The notes below the pieces were generated by a model. It did not search any database, had not been told where the DNA came from, and saw only the letters and a program-made list of their open reading frames with translations. From contig JBMDXQ010000017.1 of NCBI GenBank assembly GCA_048594975.1, positions 84,095-148,094 on the forward strand: a stretch of 64,000 nt of DNA, in the 5' to 3' direction. The stretch is from JBMDXB01 sp048594975 (GTDB lineage Bacteria; Acidobacteriota; Vicinamibacteria; Vicinamibacterales; 2-12-FULL-66-21). The translations under genes and the position numbers were made by a program. Below, piece by piece: positions 23,687-32,856 of this stretch (position 1 is its first letter; each line of letters starts with the position of its first letter).

Positions 23687-26434
23687 ATGGACTGGCGCGG
23701 CTTCGTACGGCGCGAGCTTCGCCACATCACCGGCAACCCCGCGCGCGACGCGGACATCGTCGACGAGCTGGCGCAGCACCTGGCGGCCCGGTTCGACGAG
23801 CTGCGGAACGCCGGCGCCGGCGAGGAGGAGGCGCGTGCGCGCGCGGCGGGCGAGCTGCGCGACGGCGCGGAGGTCGCCCGCGCCATCCGCCGCGCCGACC
23901 GCGTGCGTCGCGCCCGCCCCGAGCCGCCGCCCTCGGACCGCGCCAGCCTCGTCGCCGATCTCTCCAGGGACGTGCTCTACGCGATCCGGATGCTGCGCCG
24001 GACAGCAGGCTTCACCGCCGCCGCCCTGCTCACCCTCGCGCTTGGCATCGGCATGACCACGGCCATCTTCAGCGTCGTCCAGGCGGTGCTGCTGCGGCCG
24101 GTGCCGTTCCCCGACCCGGATCGCCTCGTGGTGATGTGGGAGACGGACCGCAACTCCGGGACGACGCGTGAGCCGGCGTCGATCCCGGACTTCGTGGACT
24201 ACCGCCAGCGCAGCCGGCAGGTGGACACCGTCGGCGCCTTCGTGTCCGTCGACCTCAACCTGGCGTCCGACCGCGGCGAGCCGCGCCGCCTCGCGGCGCT
24301 CGCCGCCTCGCCGGAGCTGCTGCAGCTGCTCGGGGTGCAGGCCATCGCCGGCCGCGCGTTCACGGCTGACGAGGACCGGCCGCGCCGTCCGCGCGTCGTG
24401 ATGATCAGCGACGCGCTCTGGCAGCAGCTGTACGGGCGCGACCCCTCCGCCATCGGCGCCGCCATCCGCCTCAACGGCGTTCCCGCCACCATTGTCGGGA
24501 TCGTGCCGCAGACCGCCGATTTCGGCGTGCTGCAGATCCTCTCATCGGCAGCGTACGCGCGCGGCTTTGCCGACCGCGACCCGCGGGCGCGGGTGGACAT
24601 CTGGACGCCGCTGCAGGCGGATCCGGCGACCGCGCCGCGCGGCGGCAACCACTCGTTCATCATGATCGGCCGGCTCACTGCCGATGCGAGCGTCGCCTCC
24701 GCGCACGACGAGATGGCGGCGATCGCGGCGGACCTCGAGCGCGCCTACCCCCAGGACAATGCCGGCCGCGGCGCGTTCGTCGAGCCGCTCGACGCCGTCA
24801 TATTCGGCCGCACGCGCCCGGCGCTCGGCATTCTGCTCGCGGCGGTGTCGCTCGTACTGCTCATCGCCTGCGTGAACGTCGCCAACCTGCTCATCGCACG
24901 CGCGACCATGCGCGCGCACGAAATGGCCGTGCGTACCGCCCTCGGCGCCCGGCTGTCGCGCCTGGCGCGGCAGCTCGCGGTCGAGAACGTGGTCCTGGCG
25001 CTCGGTGGTGCGGCGCTCGGGGTCGCGCTCGCCTCGGCGGTGCTGCGCGCCCTCGTCGCCGCCGGCCCGGCCAACATCCCGCGCCTGGCGACGGTCAGCC
25101 TCGACACGCGCGTCCTGCTCGCGGCGGTGGTGCTGTCGATCGCCATCGGCATCGTGCTCGGCTTGGTGCCGGTTGCCCAGGCGGCGCGAACCGACGTGCA
25201 GACGGCGCTCAAGGCCGGCGGCGGCCGCGACGTGGCGAGCAGGCGGGACGGGCGCTTCGCGCGCTCCGCGCTGGTGGTCGCCGAGGTGGCGCTGGCGGTC
25301 GCGCTCGTCTTCGGCGCCGGGCTGCTGATTCGGAGCTTCTGGACGCTCGCACGGACCGATCCCGGATTCGACGCCGCGGGCGTGCTCAAGGCGGAGTTCC
25401 AGGCATCGCCGCTGAAGTACCAGCGGAATGCGACGGCGGCGCCGCATTTTACCGCCTACAACCGTTTCACGAGCGCGCTCCTGGAACGCGTCGGCAGGCT
25501 GCCGGGCGTGCAATCGGCGGCGCTCACGGCCTTCCATCCGCTTGATACCGGCTACACGCAGTCGTTCGCCGTTGTCGGCCGCGAGGCCGAGGCAGCCAGC
25601 TGGCCCGAGCTGCCGGTGCGACACGTGACGCCCGGCTACTTCCGGACGCTGCGCGTGCCGCTCGTGCGCGGCCGGCTGCTGAGCGAGTCCGATACGTCCG
25701 AGTCGATGCCCGTTGTCCTCGTCAACGAGGCGATGGCAGAGCGGTTCTTCACGAACCAGGATCCCGTGGGCCGGCAGATCCGTTTCTGGGGCGCGAACTG
25801 GACCGTCGTCGGCGTGGTCGGCAACGAGCGGTTCCACGGCGTGGCGAAGGCGCCGCCGCCGGCCGCCTACGCGCCGCTGTCGCAGACGCGCTTCACCGCG
25901 CTCGCGATGATCGTGCGGACCGCGGGCGATCCGGCGGACACGGGGATGGCGGTGCGCGCCGCGATCCGCGAGATCGACCCGGAACTGGCAGTCTTCGGCC
26001 TCGAGCCGCTGCGCGAGACGCTGGCGAGTTCGATCAGCGAGCAGCGCTTCCTGATGCTGCTGCTCGGCCTGTTCGGCGCGCTCGCCGTTGTCCTCGCGGG
26101 AGTCGGCGTGCACGGCGTGCTCACCTGGGTGGTCGCGCAGCGCACCCGCGAGATCGGCGTCCGCATGGCGCTCGGCGCGACGAGCGGCCGCGTCCTCCAC
26201 CTCGTCGCCGGCCAGGGCGCGCGCCTGGTCGGCGCCGGGCTGGCGATCGGCTTGGCGATCGCGTTCGGCTTCGGGCAGACGATGTCTGGACTGCTGTTCG
26301 GCATCACGCCGGCGGACTGGGTCACGCTGGGCGGGACGGTGGTCGTGATCGGATCGGTGGCGGCGCTGTCGATCTGGTTACCGGCGCGCCGCGCCGTGCG
26401 CCTCGACCCGCTCCGCGCGCTGCGCCAGGAGTGA
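23687..26434 (+). CDS. ADOP family FtsX/MacB-like permease paired with PadR
   Basis: 915-residue acidobacterial duplicated orphan permease: no ATPase subunit is encoded nearby. A cytoplasmic prefix of about 85 residues (VDELAQHLAARFDELRNAG) is typical of ADOPs linked to PadR. Two MacB-type halves follow, each with a periplasmic core and FtsX membrane domain; the first begins YAIRMLRRTAGFTAAALLTL. NVANLLIARATMRAHEMAVR and REIGVRMALGATSGRVL are the conserved cytoplasmic loops of the two FtsX units. About eight membrane segments are expected. Likely role: export or mechanotransmission at the envelope; substrate unknown. Confidence 0.93.
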   Translation: MDWRGFVRRELRHITGNPARDADIVDELAQHLAARFDELRNAGAGEEEARARAAGELRDGAEVARAIRRADRVRRARPEPPPSDRASLVADLSRDVLYAIRMLRRTAGFTAAALLTLALGIGMTTAIFSVVQAVLLRPVPFPDPDRLVVMWETDRNSGTTREPASIPDFVDYRQRSRQVDTVGAFVSVDLNLASDRGEPRRLAALAASPELLQLLGVQAIAGRAFTADEDRPRRPRVVMISDALWQQLYGRDPSAIGAAIRLNGVPATIVGIVPQTADFGVLQILSSAAYARGFADRDPRARVDIWTPLQADPATAPRGGNHSFIMIGRLTADASVASAHDEMAAIAADLERAYPQDNAGRGAFVEPLDAVIFGRTRPALGILLAAVSLVLLIACVNVANLLIARATMRAHEMAVRTALGARLSRLARQLAVENVVLALGGAALGVALASAVLRALVAAGPANIPRLATVSLDTRVLLAAVVLSIAIGIVLGLVPVAQAARTDVQTALKAGGGRDVASRRDGRFARSALVVAEVALAVALVFGAGLLIRSFWTLARTDPGFDAAGVLKAEFQASPLKYQRNATAAPHFTAYNRFTSALLERVGRLPGVQSAALTAFHPLDTGYTQSFAVVGREAEAASWPELPVRHVTPGYFRTLRVPLVRGRLLSESDTSESMPVVLVNEAMAERFFTNQDPVGRQIRFWGANWTVVGVVGNERFHGVAKAPPPAAYAPLSQTRFTALAMIVRTAGDPADTGMAVRAAIREIDPELAVFGLEPLRETLASSISEQRFLMLLLGLFGALAVVLAGVGVHGVLTWVVAQRTREIGVRMALGATSGRVLHLVAGQGARLVGAGLAIGLAIAFGFGQTMSGLLFGITPADWVTLGGTVVVIGSVAALSIWLPARRAVRLDPLRALRQE

Positions 26435-27664
26435 GTCGCACGCGCCGCGAATGATCCGTTGGCCGATCCGTCGCGAACGACCCGTCGCGAACGTTCCGTT
26501 TCGACCACCCGTCACGAACGACCCGTTCCATCGTCCTGCCAGCGCGTCGAACACGCCGTAGTATGCGGGCTTTGCCGCGTACTGCGCGTCGAACAGCAGC
26601 GGCGCGTCGGCGCCGAACTGCGCGTGGATCCACGAGTGGGCGTCGGTGAAACCCCAGAAGGAGACGGCCTCGCAGCGCGGCTCGCCGACGCACGCGCCGA
26701 CGATCGCACGGTACACCGACTTCTGGACCTCCAGCCGCTGCTGGCCCGTCCCGCCGACGTCGCGGATGCGGACGTCCATCTCGCTGACGTGGACGAGGAG
26801 GCCGAGCGCGGCCAGCCGCCGCATGTTGGCGGCGACGTCGCCGGCGCCGGGCGGGCCCGCCGCCGAGATGTGCATCTGCAGGCCGACGCCGTCGATCGGC
26901 ACACCCTGCGCGCGCAGGTCCTGGACGAGATCGTAGATGCGGTTCGACTTGGGGTTCAGGCCTTCGCCGCCGTAGTCGTTGTAGAAGAGCAGCGCCTGAG
27001 GGTCCGCCTGTCGTGCCAGGCGGAACGCCTCGGCGATGTAGCCGTCGCCCAGCTTCTGCCGGAACACGGTATTGCGCAGCGGCCCGTCGTCGGCAATCGC
27101 CTCGTTGACGACGTCCCATGCGTGCACGCGGCCGCGGTAGTGTTCAGCGGTCGAGCGGATGTGATTCTCGAACGCGGCGCGGAAATCGGCCGGCGGCAGC
27201 GCGTTCAGCCACCCCGGGACGGAGCCGTGCCAGATGAGCGTGTACCCCTTCACCTGCATGCCATTGCCGGCCGCGAAGGCGACGATTGCATCCCCGCCGG
27301 CGAAGGACCGGCTGCCCTGGACGCGCTCGATCGCATCCCATTTCATCTCGTACTCGGCGGTCAGGTAGTTGAAGTGGTGCGCGAGCACGCTCGAGTAGCG
27401 GCCGTCGGCGAGCAGCGACGACTGGACCGCCGCGCCGACGAGCCGGCCCGATACGCCCGCGGCGTCGCGCAGCGGCTCGACGGCCGTACCCGGGATCGGC
27501 GCGGGGGTGGCCGGTGGGGTGGGAGCGGTCGGCGACGGCCGGTCACCGCCGCACGCGGTGATCAGACCGCAGATCGCAAGGAGTAAGACCGGGCTCAGAT
27601 CCTGTTTCGTGCAGGAATGGCCTCTCTGCAGGACGGCGATGGCCGTTCGCTTGCGTCCTCTCAA
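26378..27664 (-). CDS. GH10 endo-1,4-beta-xylanase, lipoprotein
   Basis: 428 residues by the longest frame (TTG start at 27664; start uncertain). A lipoprotein-type signal ends GLITACGG with Cys38. The GH10 barrel is clear: HHFNYLTAEYEMKWDAIE, GYTLIWHGSVPGWL, the acid/base E188 in AWDVVNEAI and nucleophile E295 in HVSEMDVRI, with AVSFWGFTDAHSW near the end. It hydrolyses internal xylan linkages, probably at the outer membrane. The natural fold should end near DALAGRW; the last about 50 residues are encoded by 14-nt repeats (26446-26526) and by sequence antisense to the ADOP 3' end, so the tail looks acquired by stop loss. Confidence 0.92.
   Translation of the reverse strand: MRGRKRTAIAVLQRGHSCTKQDLSPVLLLAICGLITACGGDRPSPTAPTPPATPAPIPGTAVEPLRDAAGVSGRLVGAAVQSSLLADGRYSSVLAHHFNYLTAEYEMKWDAIERVQGSRSFAGGDAIVAFAAGNGMQVKGYTLIWHGSVPGWLNALPPADFRAAFENHIRSTAEHYRGRVHAWDVVNEAIADDGPLRNTVFRQKLGDGYIAEAFRLARQADPQALLFYNDYGGEGLNPKSNRIYDLVQDLRAQGVPIDGVGLQMHISAAGPPGAGDVAANMRRLAALGLLVHVSEMDVRIRDVGGTGQQRLEVQKSVYRAIVGACVGEPRCEAVSFWGFTDAHSWIHAQFGADAPLLFDAQYAAKPAYYGVFDALAGRWNGSFVTGGRNGTFATGRSRRIGQRIIRGACDSLLAQRAERVEAHGAARR
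26446..26526. repeat. Tandem 14-nt repeat cluster A (six units)
   Basis: Successive plus-strand units of 12-14 nt resembling CGCGAACGAYCCGT: CGCGAATGATCCGT, TGGCCGATCCGT, CGCGAACGACCCGT, CGCGAACGTTCCGT, TTCGACCACCCGT, CACGAACGACCCGT. They lie between the convergent ends of the ADOP and xylanase genes and are read through by the xylanase frame as a Gly/Arg/Thr-rich tail. The same motif recurs at 30435-30489 and 34757-34810. Confidence 0.85.
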
Positions 27665-27700
27665 ACGGTCACTCGTGCCAAAGCAGGATCAGCCCCGTGG

Positions 27701-30409
27701 TTACTTCCGTCCCATCTTCTCCAGCACCTCGCCCAGCCGCTTAATCTCCTCGCCGTAGAGCGCCCAGTTGCCCGCGCGCTGTGCCTCGATCGCGCGCTGG
27801 AAGTGGGCGTGCGCCTGCGCGGCCAGCGCCGCGAGGTCGTCGGCCGCCCCCGCCGCCTTCGGCGCCTCCTCCCCCGCCGCGATCGGCTCGGCGGCTGGAA
27901 CCGGCTTCGGCGCTGCGCCGCCCGGGAACAGCCGTTCGAGCGCCGCGTCGAGCGTCTCCTCCATCACGATCTGGTTCTGGTGGGCGACGATGACCCGTTT
28001 CAGCTCCGGGATCGATCCGCCGGCGGCGCGCAGGTAGAGAGGACGGATGTAGATCAGCGACTCCTCGATCGGGATGACCAGCAGCGTGCCCTGGATCACC
28101 TCCGAGCCCTGCTGGTTCCACAGCGTGATCTGCGGCGCGATCACCTGGTCCTGGTTGATGCGCGCCGCGATCTGTCGCGGCCCGAAGACGACGGTCTGCT
28201 TGGGGAACTGGAACACCGACAGGTGTCCGTAGGCGGCGCCGTCGCTGCGCGCCACCATCCAGGCGGCGAGGTTGTCCTTCTGCCGCGGCGTGAACGGCAG
28301 CATCTGGATGTACTCGGCGTTCGCCTCGCCGGGCAGCTTCATGATCGTGTAGTACGGCTCCATCGGGCGCGGCTGCCCTTCCACCTCGAAGGCCGGGATC
28401 TCCCACTGGTCCTCGCGGTTGTAGAACACCGCCGGGTTGAGCATGTGGTAGGTGGCGAACATCGCCGCCTGCAGCGCGAAGATCTGCTGCGGGTAGCGCA
28501 GCCGGGTCCGCAGGTCCTCCGGCATGGTGTCGATCGGCTGGAACAGCCCCGGGAACATTCGCCCGATCGTCGCCGCGATCGGGTCGGTCGGATCGAGCAG
28601 GTGGAAGACGGTCTTGCCGTGGTAGGCGTCGATCGTGACCTTCACGGCGTTGCGGATGTAGTTCACGCCCGCCGCCGGCGACGAGTAGGGGTAGTGCCGC
28701 GTGGTCGTGTACACGTCCTGGATCCACACCAGGCGGCCGTCCGAGATGGCCATGTAGGGGTCCGGATCGTAGGTGAGGAACGGCGCGATGCGCTGCACGC
28801 GGTCGGCGATGCGGCGGTAGAGCATCACCCGGCTCTCGCTCGTGAGGTTGGGCGAGAAGAAGGTGTCGGTCGAACGGAAGCGGATGGCGAACATCAACCG
28901 GCGGAAGAGGCCCGAGAGCGCGACCCCGCCCTCGCCGGCGTAGGTCGTGAACACGTTGTCGTCACCGCGCGGGTAGTCGAACTCCTCGGTGCCGGTCTTG
29001 ACGAAGACGTGGTCGCTGGCCAGCTCGCCGAAGTAGATCGCCGGCTGGGTGATCTTGAGGTCGCCGGTCGAGACCGGCGGCAGGTCGCGGACGAAGAGCA
29101 CCGGCAGCCCCTCCCGCGTCACCTCGTTGACCGGCCCGAGCGTGAGGCCGTAGCCATGCGTGAAGGTCAGCCGCTCGTTGATCCAGGTGCGGCTTGGCAG
29201 GCTCTGCGAGTTCAGCTCGCGCGCCGACAGCATGATCTGCCGGTAGGCGCCATCGATGGTGTAACGGTCGTTGTCGACGGCGACGAAGTCATAGTACGTG
29301 CGGATCTCCTGGATCTGGCTGAAGGTGTCGAGCAGGGGTCGATCGTTCCACAGGGGCACGTTGTCGATCGTCGTCCCGTTCCGATCCAGGTCGGCGCGTG
29401 TGAGCCGCGCCTCGCCCGAGAGGCTCCGCTCCACCACGCGATCGAGACCGAACGCGGCGCGGGTCGCCGCGATGTTGTGGACGATGAACGGCGTCTCCCG
29501 CACCTGCTCGTTGGGGGCGACGACGAAGCGTTGGACGATGGCGGCGTAGCCGGCGCCGGCGAGGGAGACGGCGACGTAGAGCCCGGCGGCGAGGAACACG
29601 TGGCGGAAGCGGCGCGCCGCGATCGCCTGCCAGATCGCCAGCGCCGCCCCGACGAGCGCCACCGCGACGAGCAGCCACAGCGCCGGCATGCGGGCGTGCA
29701 CGTCCACGTACGAAGCGCCGAACACCACGCCGGCCGAATCGGTCAGCAGCTGCGCGATCCGGAGCCACGCGCCGAAGGCGAGCAGGAGCAGCAACGCCGC
29801 GGCGAGCAGGCCGAGGTGACGCACGGCCGCCGGCGAGCCCTGGAGCCCGTGCGAGACGTCCAGTTGTCCGCCGAGCACGTACGCGGCGACAGCGATGGCG
29901 GCACCGAGGCCGACCGTGAGCAGCAGCACGCCCTGCACCAGCTCCAGCAGCGGCAGGGTGAACACGTAGAACGCGATGTCGCGGCCCAGGATCGGGTCCG
30001 TCCTGCCGAACGGCACCCCGTACCAGAAGTACAGCCAGGTTTCCCACCGCGCGCCCGAGTAATACCCGATCAGCACCGACAGCAGCGCCACGGCGATCAG
30101 CGCGAGCGGCCGGATGCGCGCCGGATCGATCAGCACGGGCTGTGGGCCTTCCTGCGTGACGATCGTGATCCGCCGCGGCCGGAGCGCACGCACGGCGAGC
30201 AGCAGGTTGGGCGCGAGAATCGCGAAGACGACGGCGATCGACACGACCGTCGTCACCGACTGCACCGTCAGCGCCCGCAGGAAGACCTGCTCGAATCCGA
30301 CCTCCTTGAACCACAGCCAGTCGGTGTAGAACCCGGCGAAGCCGGGAACGCCGGCGAGCAGGACGATCAGGAGGAGCAGGAGCCGGACGGGGGTGAATCG
30401 GAACGCCAT
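27701..30409 (-). CDS. UPF0182 family membrane protein
   Basis: 902 residues, the usual length for UPF0182. The first third has about seven membrane segments (LLLLLIVLLAGVPGFAGFY at the N-terminus), with the conserved loop YTDWLWFKEVGFEQVF. A long soluble domain follows: VERSLSGEARLTRADLDRNG, ERLTFTHGYGLTLGPVN, YPRGDDNVFTTYAGEGG and a DAYHGKTVFHLLDPTDPI segment are family landmarks. The C-terminus is Ala/Pro-rich and ends in a helix. Function is not established in any organism I know of; exposure of the large domain outside the membrane is expected. Same strand as the xylanase 37 bp downstream. Confidence 0.93.
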   Translation of the reverse strand: MAFRFTPVRLLLLLIVLLAGVPGFAGFYTDWLWFKEVGFEQVFLRALTVQSVTTVVSIAVVFAILAPNLLLAVRALRPRRITIVTQEGPQPVLIDPARIRPLALIAVALLSVLIGYYSGARWETWLYFWYGVPFGRTDPILGRDIAFYVFTLPLLELVQGVLLLTVGLGAAIAVAAYVLGGQLDVSHGLQGSPAAVRHLGLLAAALLLLLAFGAWLRIAQLLTDSAGVVFGASYVDVHARMPALWLLVAVALVGAALAIWQAIAARRFRHVFLAAGLYVAVSLAGAGYAAIVQRFVVAPNEQVRETPFIVHNIAATRAAFGLDRVVERSLSGEARLTRADLDRNGTTIDNVPLWNDRPLLDTFSQIQEIRTYYDFVAVDNDRYTIDGAYRQIMLSARELNSQSLPSRTWINERLTFTHGYGLTLGPVNEVTREGLPVLFVRDLPPVSTGDLKITQPAIYFGELASDHVFVKTGTEEFDYPRGDDNVFTTYAGEGGVALSGLFRRLMFAIRFRSTDTFFSPNLTSESRVMLYRRIADRVQRIAPFLTYDPDPYMAISDGRLVWIQDVYTTTRHYPYSSPAAGVNYIRNAVKVTIDAYHGKTVFHLLDPTDPIAATIGRMFPGLFQPIDTMPEDLRTRLRYPQQIFALQAAMFATYHMLNPAVFYNREDQWEIPAFEVEGQPRPMEPYYTIMKLPGEANAEYIQMLPFTPRQKDNLAAWMVARSDGAAYGHLSVFQFPKQTVVFGPRQIAARINQDQVIAPQITLWNQQGSEVIQGTLLVIPIEESLIYIRPLYLRAAGGSIPELKRVIVAHQNQIVMEETLDAALERLFPGGAAPKPVPAAEPIAAGEEAPKAAGAADDLAALAAQAHAHFQRAIEAQRAGNWALYGEEIKRLGEVLEKMGRK

Positions 30410-30434
30410 GACGGGCCATTATACGGAGCGCAGT

Positions 30435-30489
30435 CGCCAACGCCGCTCAGCCGCGAACCATCCGTTGCGAACCACCCGTCGCCAACGCC
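30435..30489. repeat. 14-nt repeat cluster B
   Basis: Contains CGCGAACCATCCGT (30452-30465) and TGCGAACCACCCGT (30466-30479), flanked on both sides by the degenerate unit CGCCAACGCC (30435-30444, 30480-30489). Same consensus as the clusters at 26446 and 34757. It lies just past the stop of the aldo/keto reductase and upstream of the UPF0182 start. Confidence 0.75.
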
Positions 30490-30506
30490 GGCCGCGCTGC
30501 CCGGCG

Positions 30507-31454
30507 TTACGCCTTGAACAGCGGCGTCGTCGCGAACGCCTTCTTCTTGATCGCCTCCGCCTCGCCGGCCGCGAGCGGCGTGAAATCGGCCGCGAGGTCG
30601 AGCGCCAAGCTGAAGAGCGTCTCGTCGCCGGGCGGGATTGCCGCCGTCACGGGGTGGGACAGCGTGAAGCGCAGGCCCTCGCGCGCATCGGCGGCGTCGG
30701 CCAACGGCTCGTACCAGCACTTCCGGTGGCTACGCGCCGCGCCCGGGGGCCACGGCCGCCGCGCCATGGCCTTCAGCGCCAGGATGCCCATCTGCTTCCG
30801 CCGCGCCGTCTCGAGCACCTGCGGCCCGAAGTTGCCCGCGTGCCACGTCGCGAAGTTGATCGGGAAGAGGATGGTGTCGAAGGCGAACCGCTCCATCAGC
30901 GAGAGCGCCGCATCCACCGAGTGCGCCGAGAAGCCGAGAAACCGCGCCTTCCCCGCCTTGCGCGCCGCCTCGAACGCCTCGATCGCGCCGTCCTTCGCGA
31001 AGATGCCGTCGACGTCCTCGCGGCTCGTTACCGCGTGCAGCTGATAGAGATCGAAATGGTCGGTCTGCATGCGGCGCAACGACGTCTCGAGCTCCGCCGT
31101 CGCGCCGGCGCGATCGCGCTTCTGCGTCTTGCAGGCGAGGAACACGTCCTTCCGGTAGGGAGCGAGCGCCGGGCCCAGCCGCTCCTCGGCGTTGCCGTAG
31201 CTCGGTGCCACGTCGAAGTAGTTCACGCCCCGCTCGATCGCGTGCGCCACGCGGGCGGACGCCTCCGACGGCGTCGCGTCCATGACGACGATGCCGCCGA
31301 AGCCGATGATGGAGAGCGATTCGCCCGTTCGTCCGAGCGAGCGGCGCTCGAGGCGGCCGGCGCCGCGCGTGCGCTGGATGCCGGCGAGCGACGCGGGGAA
31401 GCAGGCGGCAAGCGTGGCGGCAGAGGCGCTGGTCAGAAAGGTGCGGCGGTCCAT
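30507..31454 (-). CDS. Aldo/keto reductase, Tat-exported
   Basis: 315 residues from ATG 31454 (GGAG upstream). MDRRTFLTSASAATLAACF is a twin-arginine-type signal, with a possible lipobox Cys18. The AKR barrel begins at about 35 (LERRSLGRTGESLSIIGFGG). The catalytic tetrad is present: D81 and Y86 in FDVAPSYGN, K109 in ACKTQKR and H140 in YQLHAV. Exported AKR proteins of this type are frequent in Acidobacteria and Planctomycetes; NADPH supply outside the cytoplasm is unclear, so folding in the cytoplasm with bound cofactor before Tat export is likely. Substrate unknown. Confidence 0.88.
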   Translation of the reverse strand: MDRRTFLTSASAATLAACFPASLAGIQRTRGAGRLERRSLGRTGESLSIIGFGGIVVMDATPSEASARVAHAIERGVNYFDVAPSYGNAEERLGPALAPYRKDVFLACKTQKRDRAGATAELETSLRRMQTDHFDLYQLHAVTSREDVDGIFAKDGAIEAFEAARKAGKARFLGFSAHSVDAALSLMERFAFDTILFPINFATWHAGNFGPQVLETARRKQMGILALKAMARRPWPPGAARSHRKCWYEPLADAADAREGLRFTLSHPVTAAIPPGDETLFSLALDLAADFTPLAAGEAEAIKKKAFATTPLFKA

Positions 31455-31751
31455 GGCTGGTCTCCAGGTCGAGTGGCGCGCGCGCGGCTGCCGCGGCGCA
31501 CGCTCAGCGCGCACTATACGCCTGAATCGATCGAGCGCACCACCCGCGCCGGCTCGATATAATCGCGGCGCCCGGTGACCCGCTCCAGCGACTCCAAAAA
31601 GATGAGTTCGACCTCGGCGCGCGACGTCGCTGACGCGATGCCGGCCGCTACCGTCCGCTCATCGTATTCTTACGTGCGGGTCGAACGCACCTGCCCGATC
31701 GGGCGGCGGCCCTGGTATGACGGAGCGCGCCTCTTACCGGGATGCACAGTC

Positions 31752-32555
<804 letters not shown>

Positions 32556-32592
32556 TGGGCGGCGAGCACGCGGGCGCGGCCGCGCTGCGGCG

Positions 32593-32621
32593 TTGACAGC
32601 GATCCGGACGGAGCGTAGATT
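32593..32621 (+). promoter_or_regulatory. Sigma-70-type promoter of the riboswitch-kup transcript
   Basis: TTGACA at 32593-32598, a 17-nt spacer, and TAGATT at 32616-32621. Predicted start of transcription is near 32628, immediately before the ydaO-type aptamer, which supports both calls. Confidence 0.72.
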
Positions 32622-32633
32622 GGAAGTTGCCTA

Positions 32634-32763
32634 GTCCTCGCGCCAGCCGCGAGGAGCGGGGGACCCACAGAGGGTTTCACCTTCAGGGGCGAATTGGCGG
32701 CCGTCGCCATAGGACACTTCCGAGTCCGAGCCCGTCAGCTAACCCCGTCGGCGTTGACGGAAG
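32634..32763 (+). promoter_or_regulatory. c-di-AMP riboswitch (ydaO/yuaA type)
   Basis: The conserved blocks of the ydaO aptamer appear in order: CGGGGGACCCA at 32657-32667, GGGGCGAA at 32686-32693, a GTCCGAG stretch near 32724-32730, and CCCGTCAGCTAACCCCGTC from 32731, followed by GGCG. In known ydaO elements two c-di-AMP molecules bind a pseudo-symmetric fold and usually turn expression off. It sits between a good promoter and an intrinsic terminator and precedes a Kup potassium importer, a classic target of c-di-AMP control. Boundaries are approximate; motif order and spacing were judged by eye. Confidence 0.92.
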
Positions 32764-32781
32764 CGCACCTCCTGGCATTGC

Positions 32782-32815
32782 AAGGCCACAGACGCGCGCT
32801 GTGGCCTTTGTGTTT
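32782..32815 (+). terminator. Intrinsic terminator of the riboswitch expression platform
   Basis: A perfect 10-bp stem AAGGCCACAG / CTGTGGCCTT (32782-32791, 32799-32808) with a 7-nt loop, followed by TGTGTTT. It lies directly downstream of the aptamer and about 40 nt before the kup start, as expected for ligand-induced termination. Confidence 0.85.
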
Positions 32816-32816
32816 A

Positions 32817-32856
32817 GGGCCGGACCGGGAGGAGCGACTTCTCCGGAGGCCGGCCC
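32817..32856 (+). promoter_or_regulatory. Hairpin enclosing the kup ribosome binding site
   Basis: GGGCCGG (32817-32823) and CCGGCCC (32850-32856) are perfect inverted arms that close over the GGAGG ribosome site at 32845-32849 and end exactly at the ATG. It could limit initiation; an additional effect of the riboswitch on translation is speculative. Confidence 0.5.

Noticed and set aside
26446..26526. CRISPR array
   Set aside because: Units of 12-14 nt are directly adjacent without spacers; no cas gene in the window.
27617..30517. 966-codon open frame on the plus strand
   Set aside because: Antisense to the UPF0182 gene, which has clear family motifs; the plus frame is Arg/Asp/His-rich without domains.
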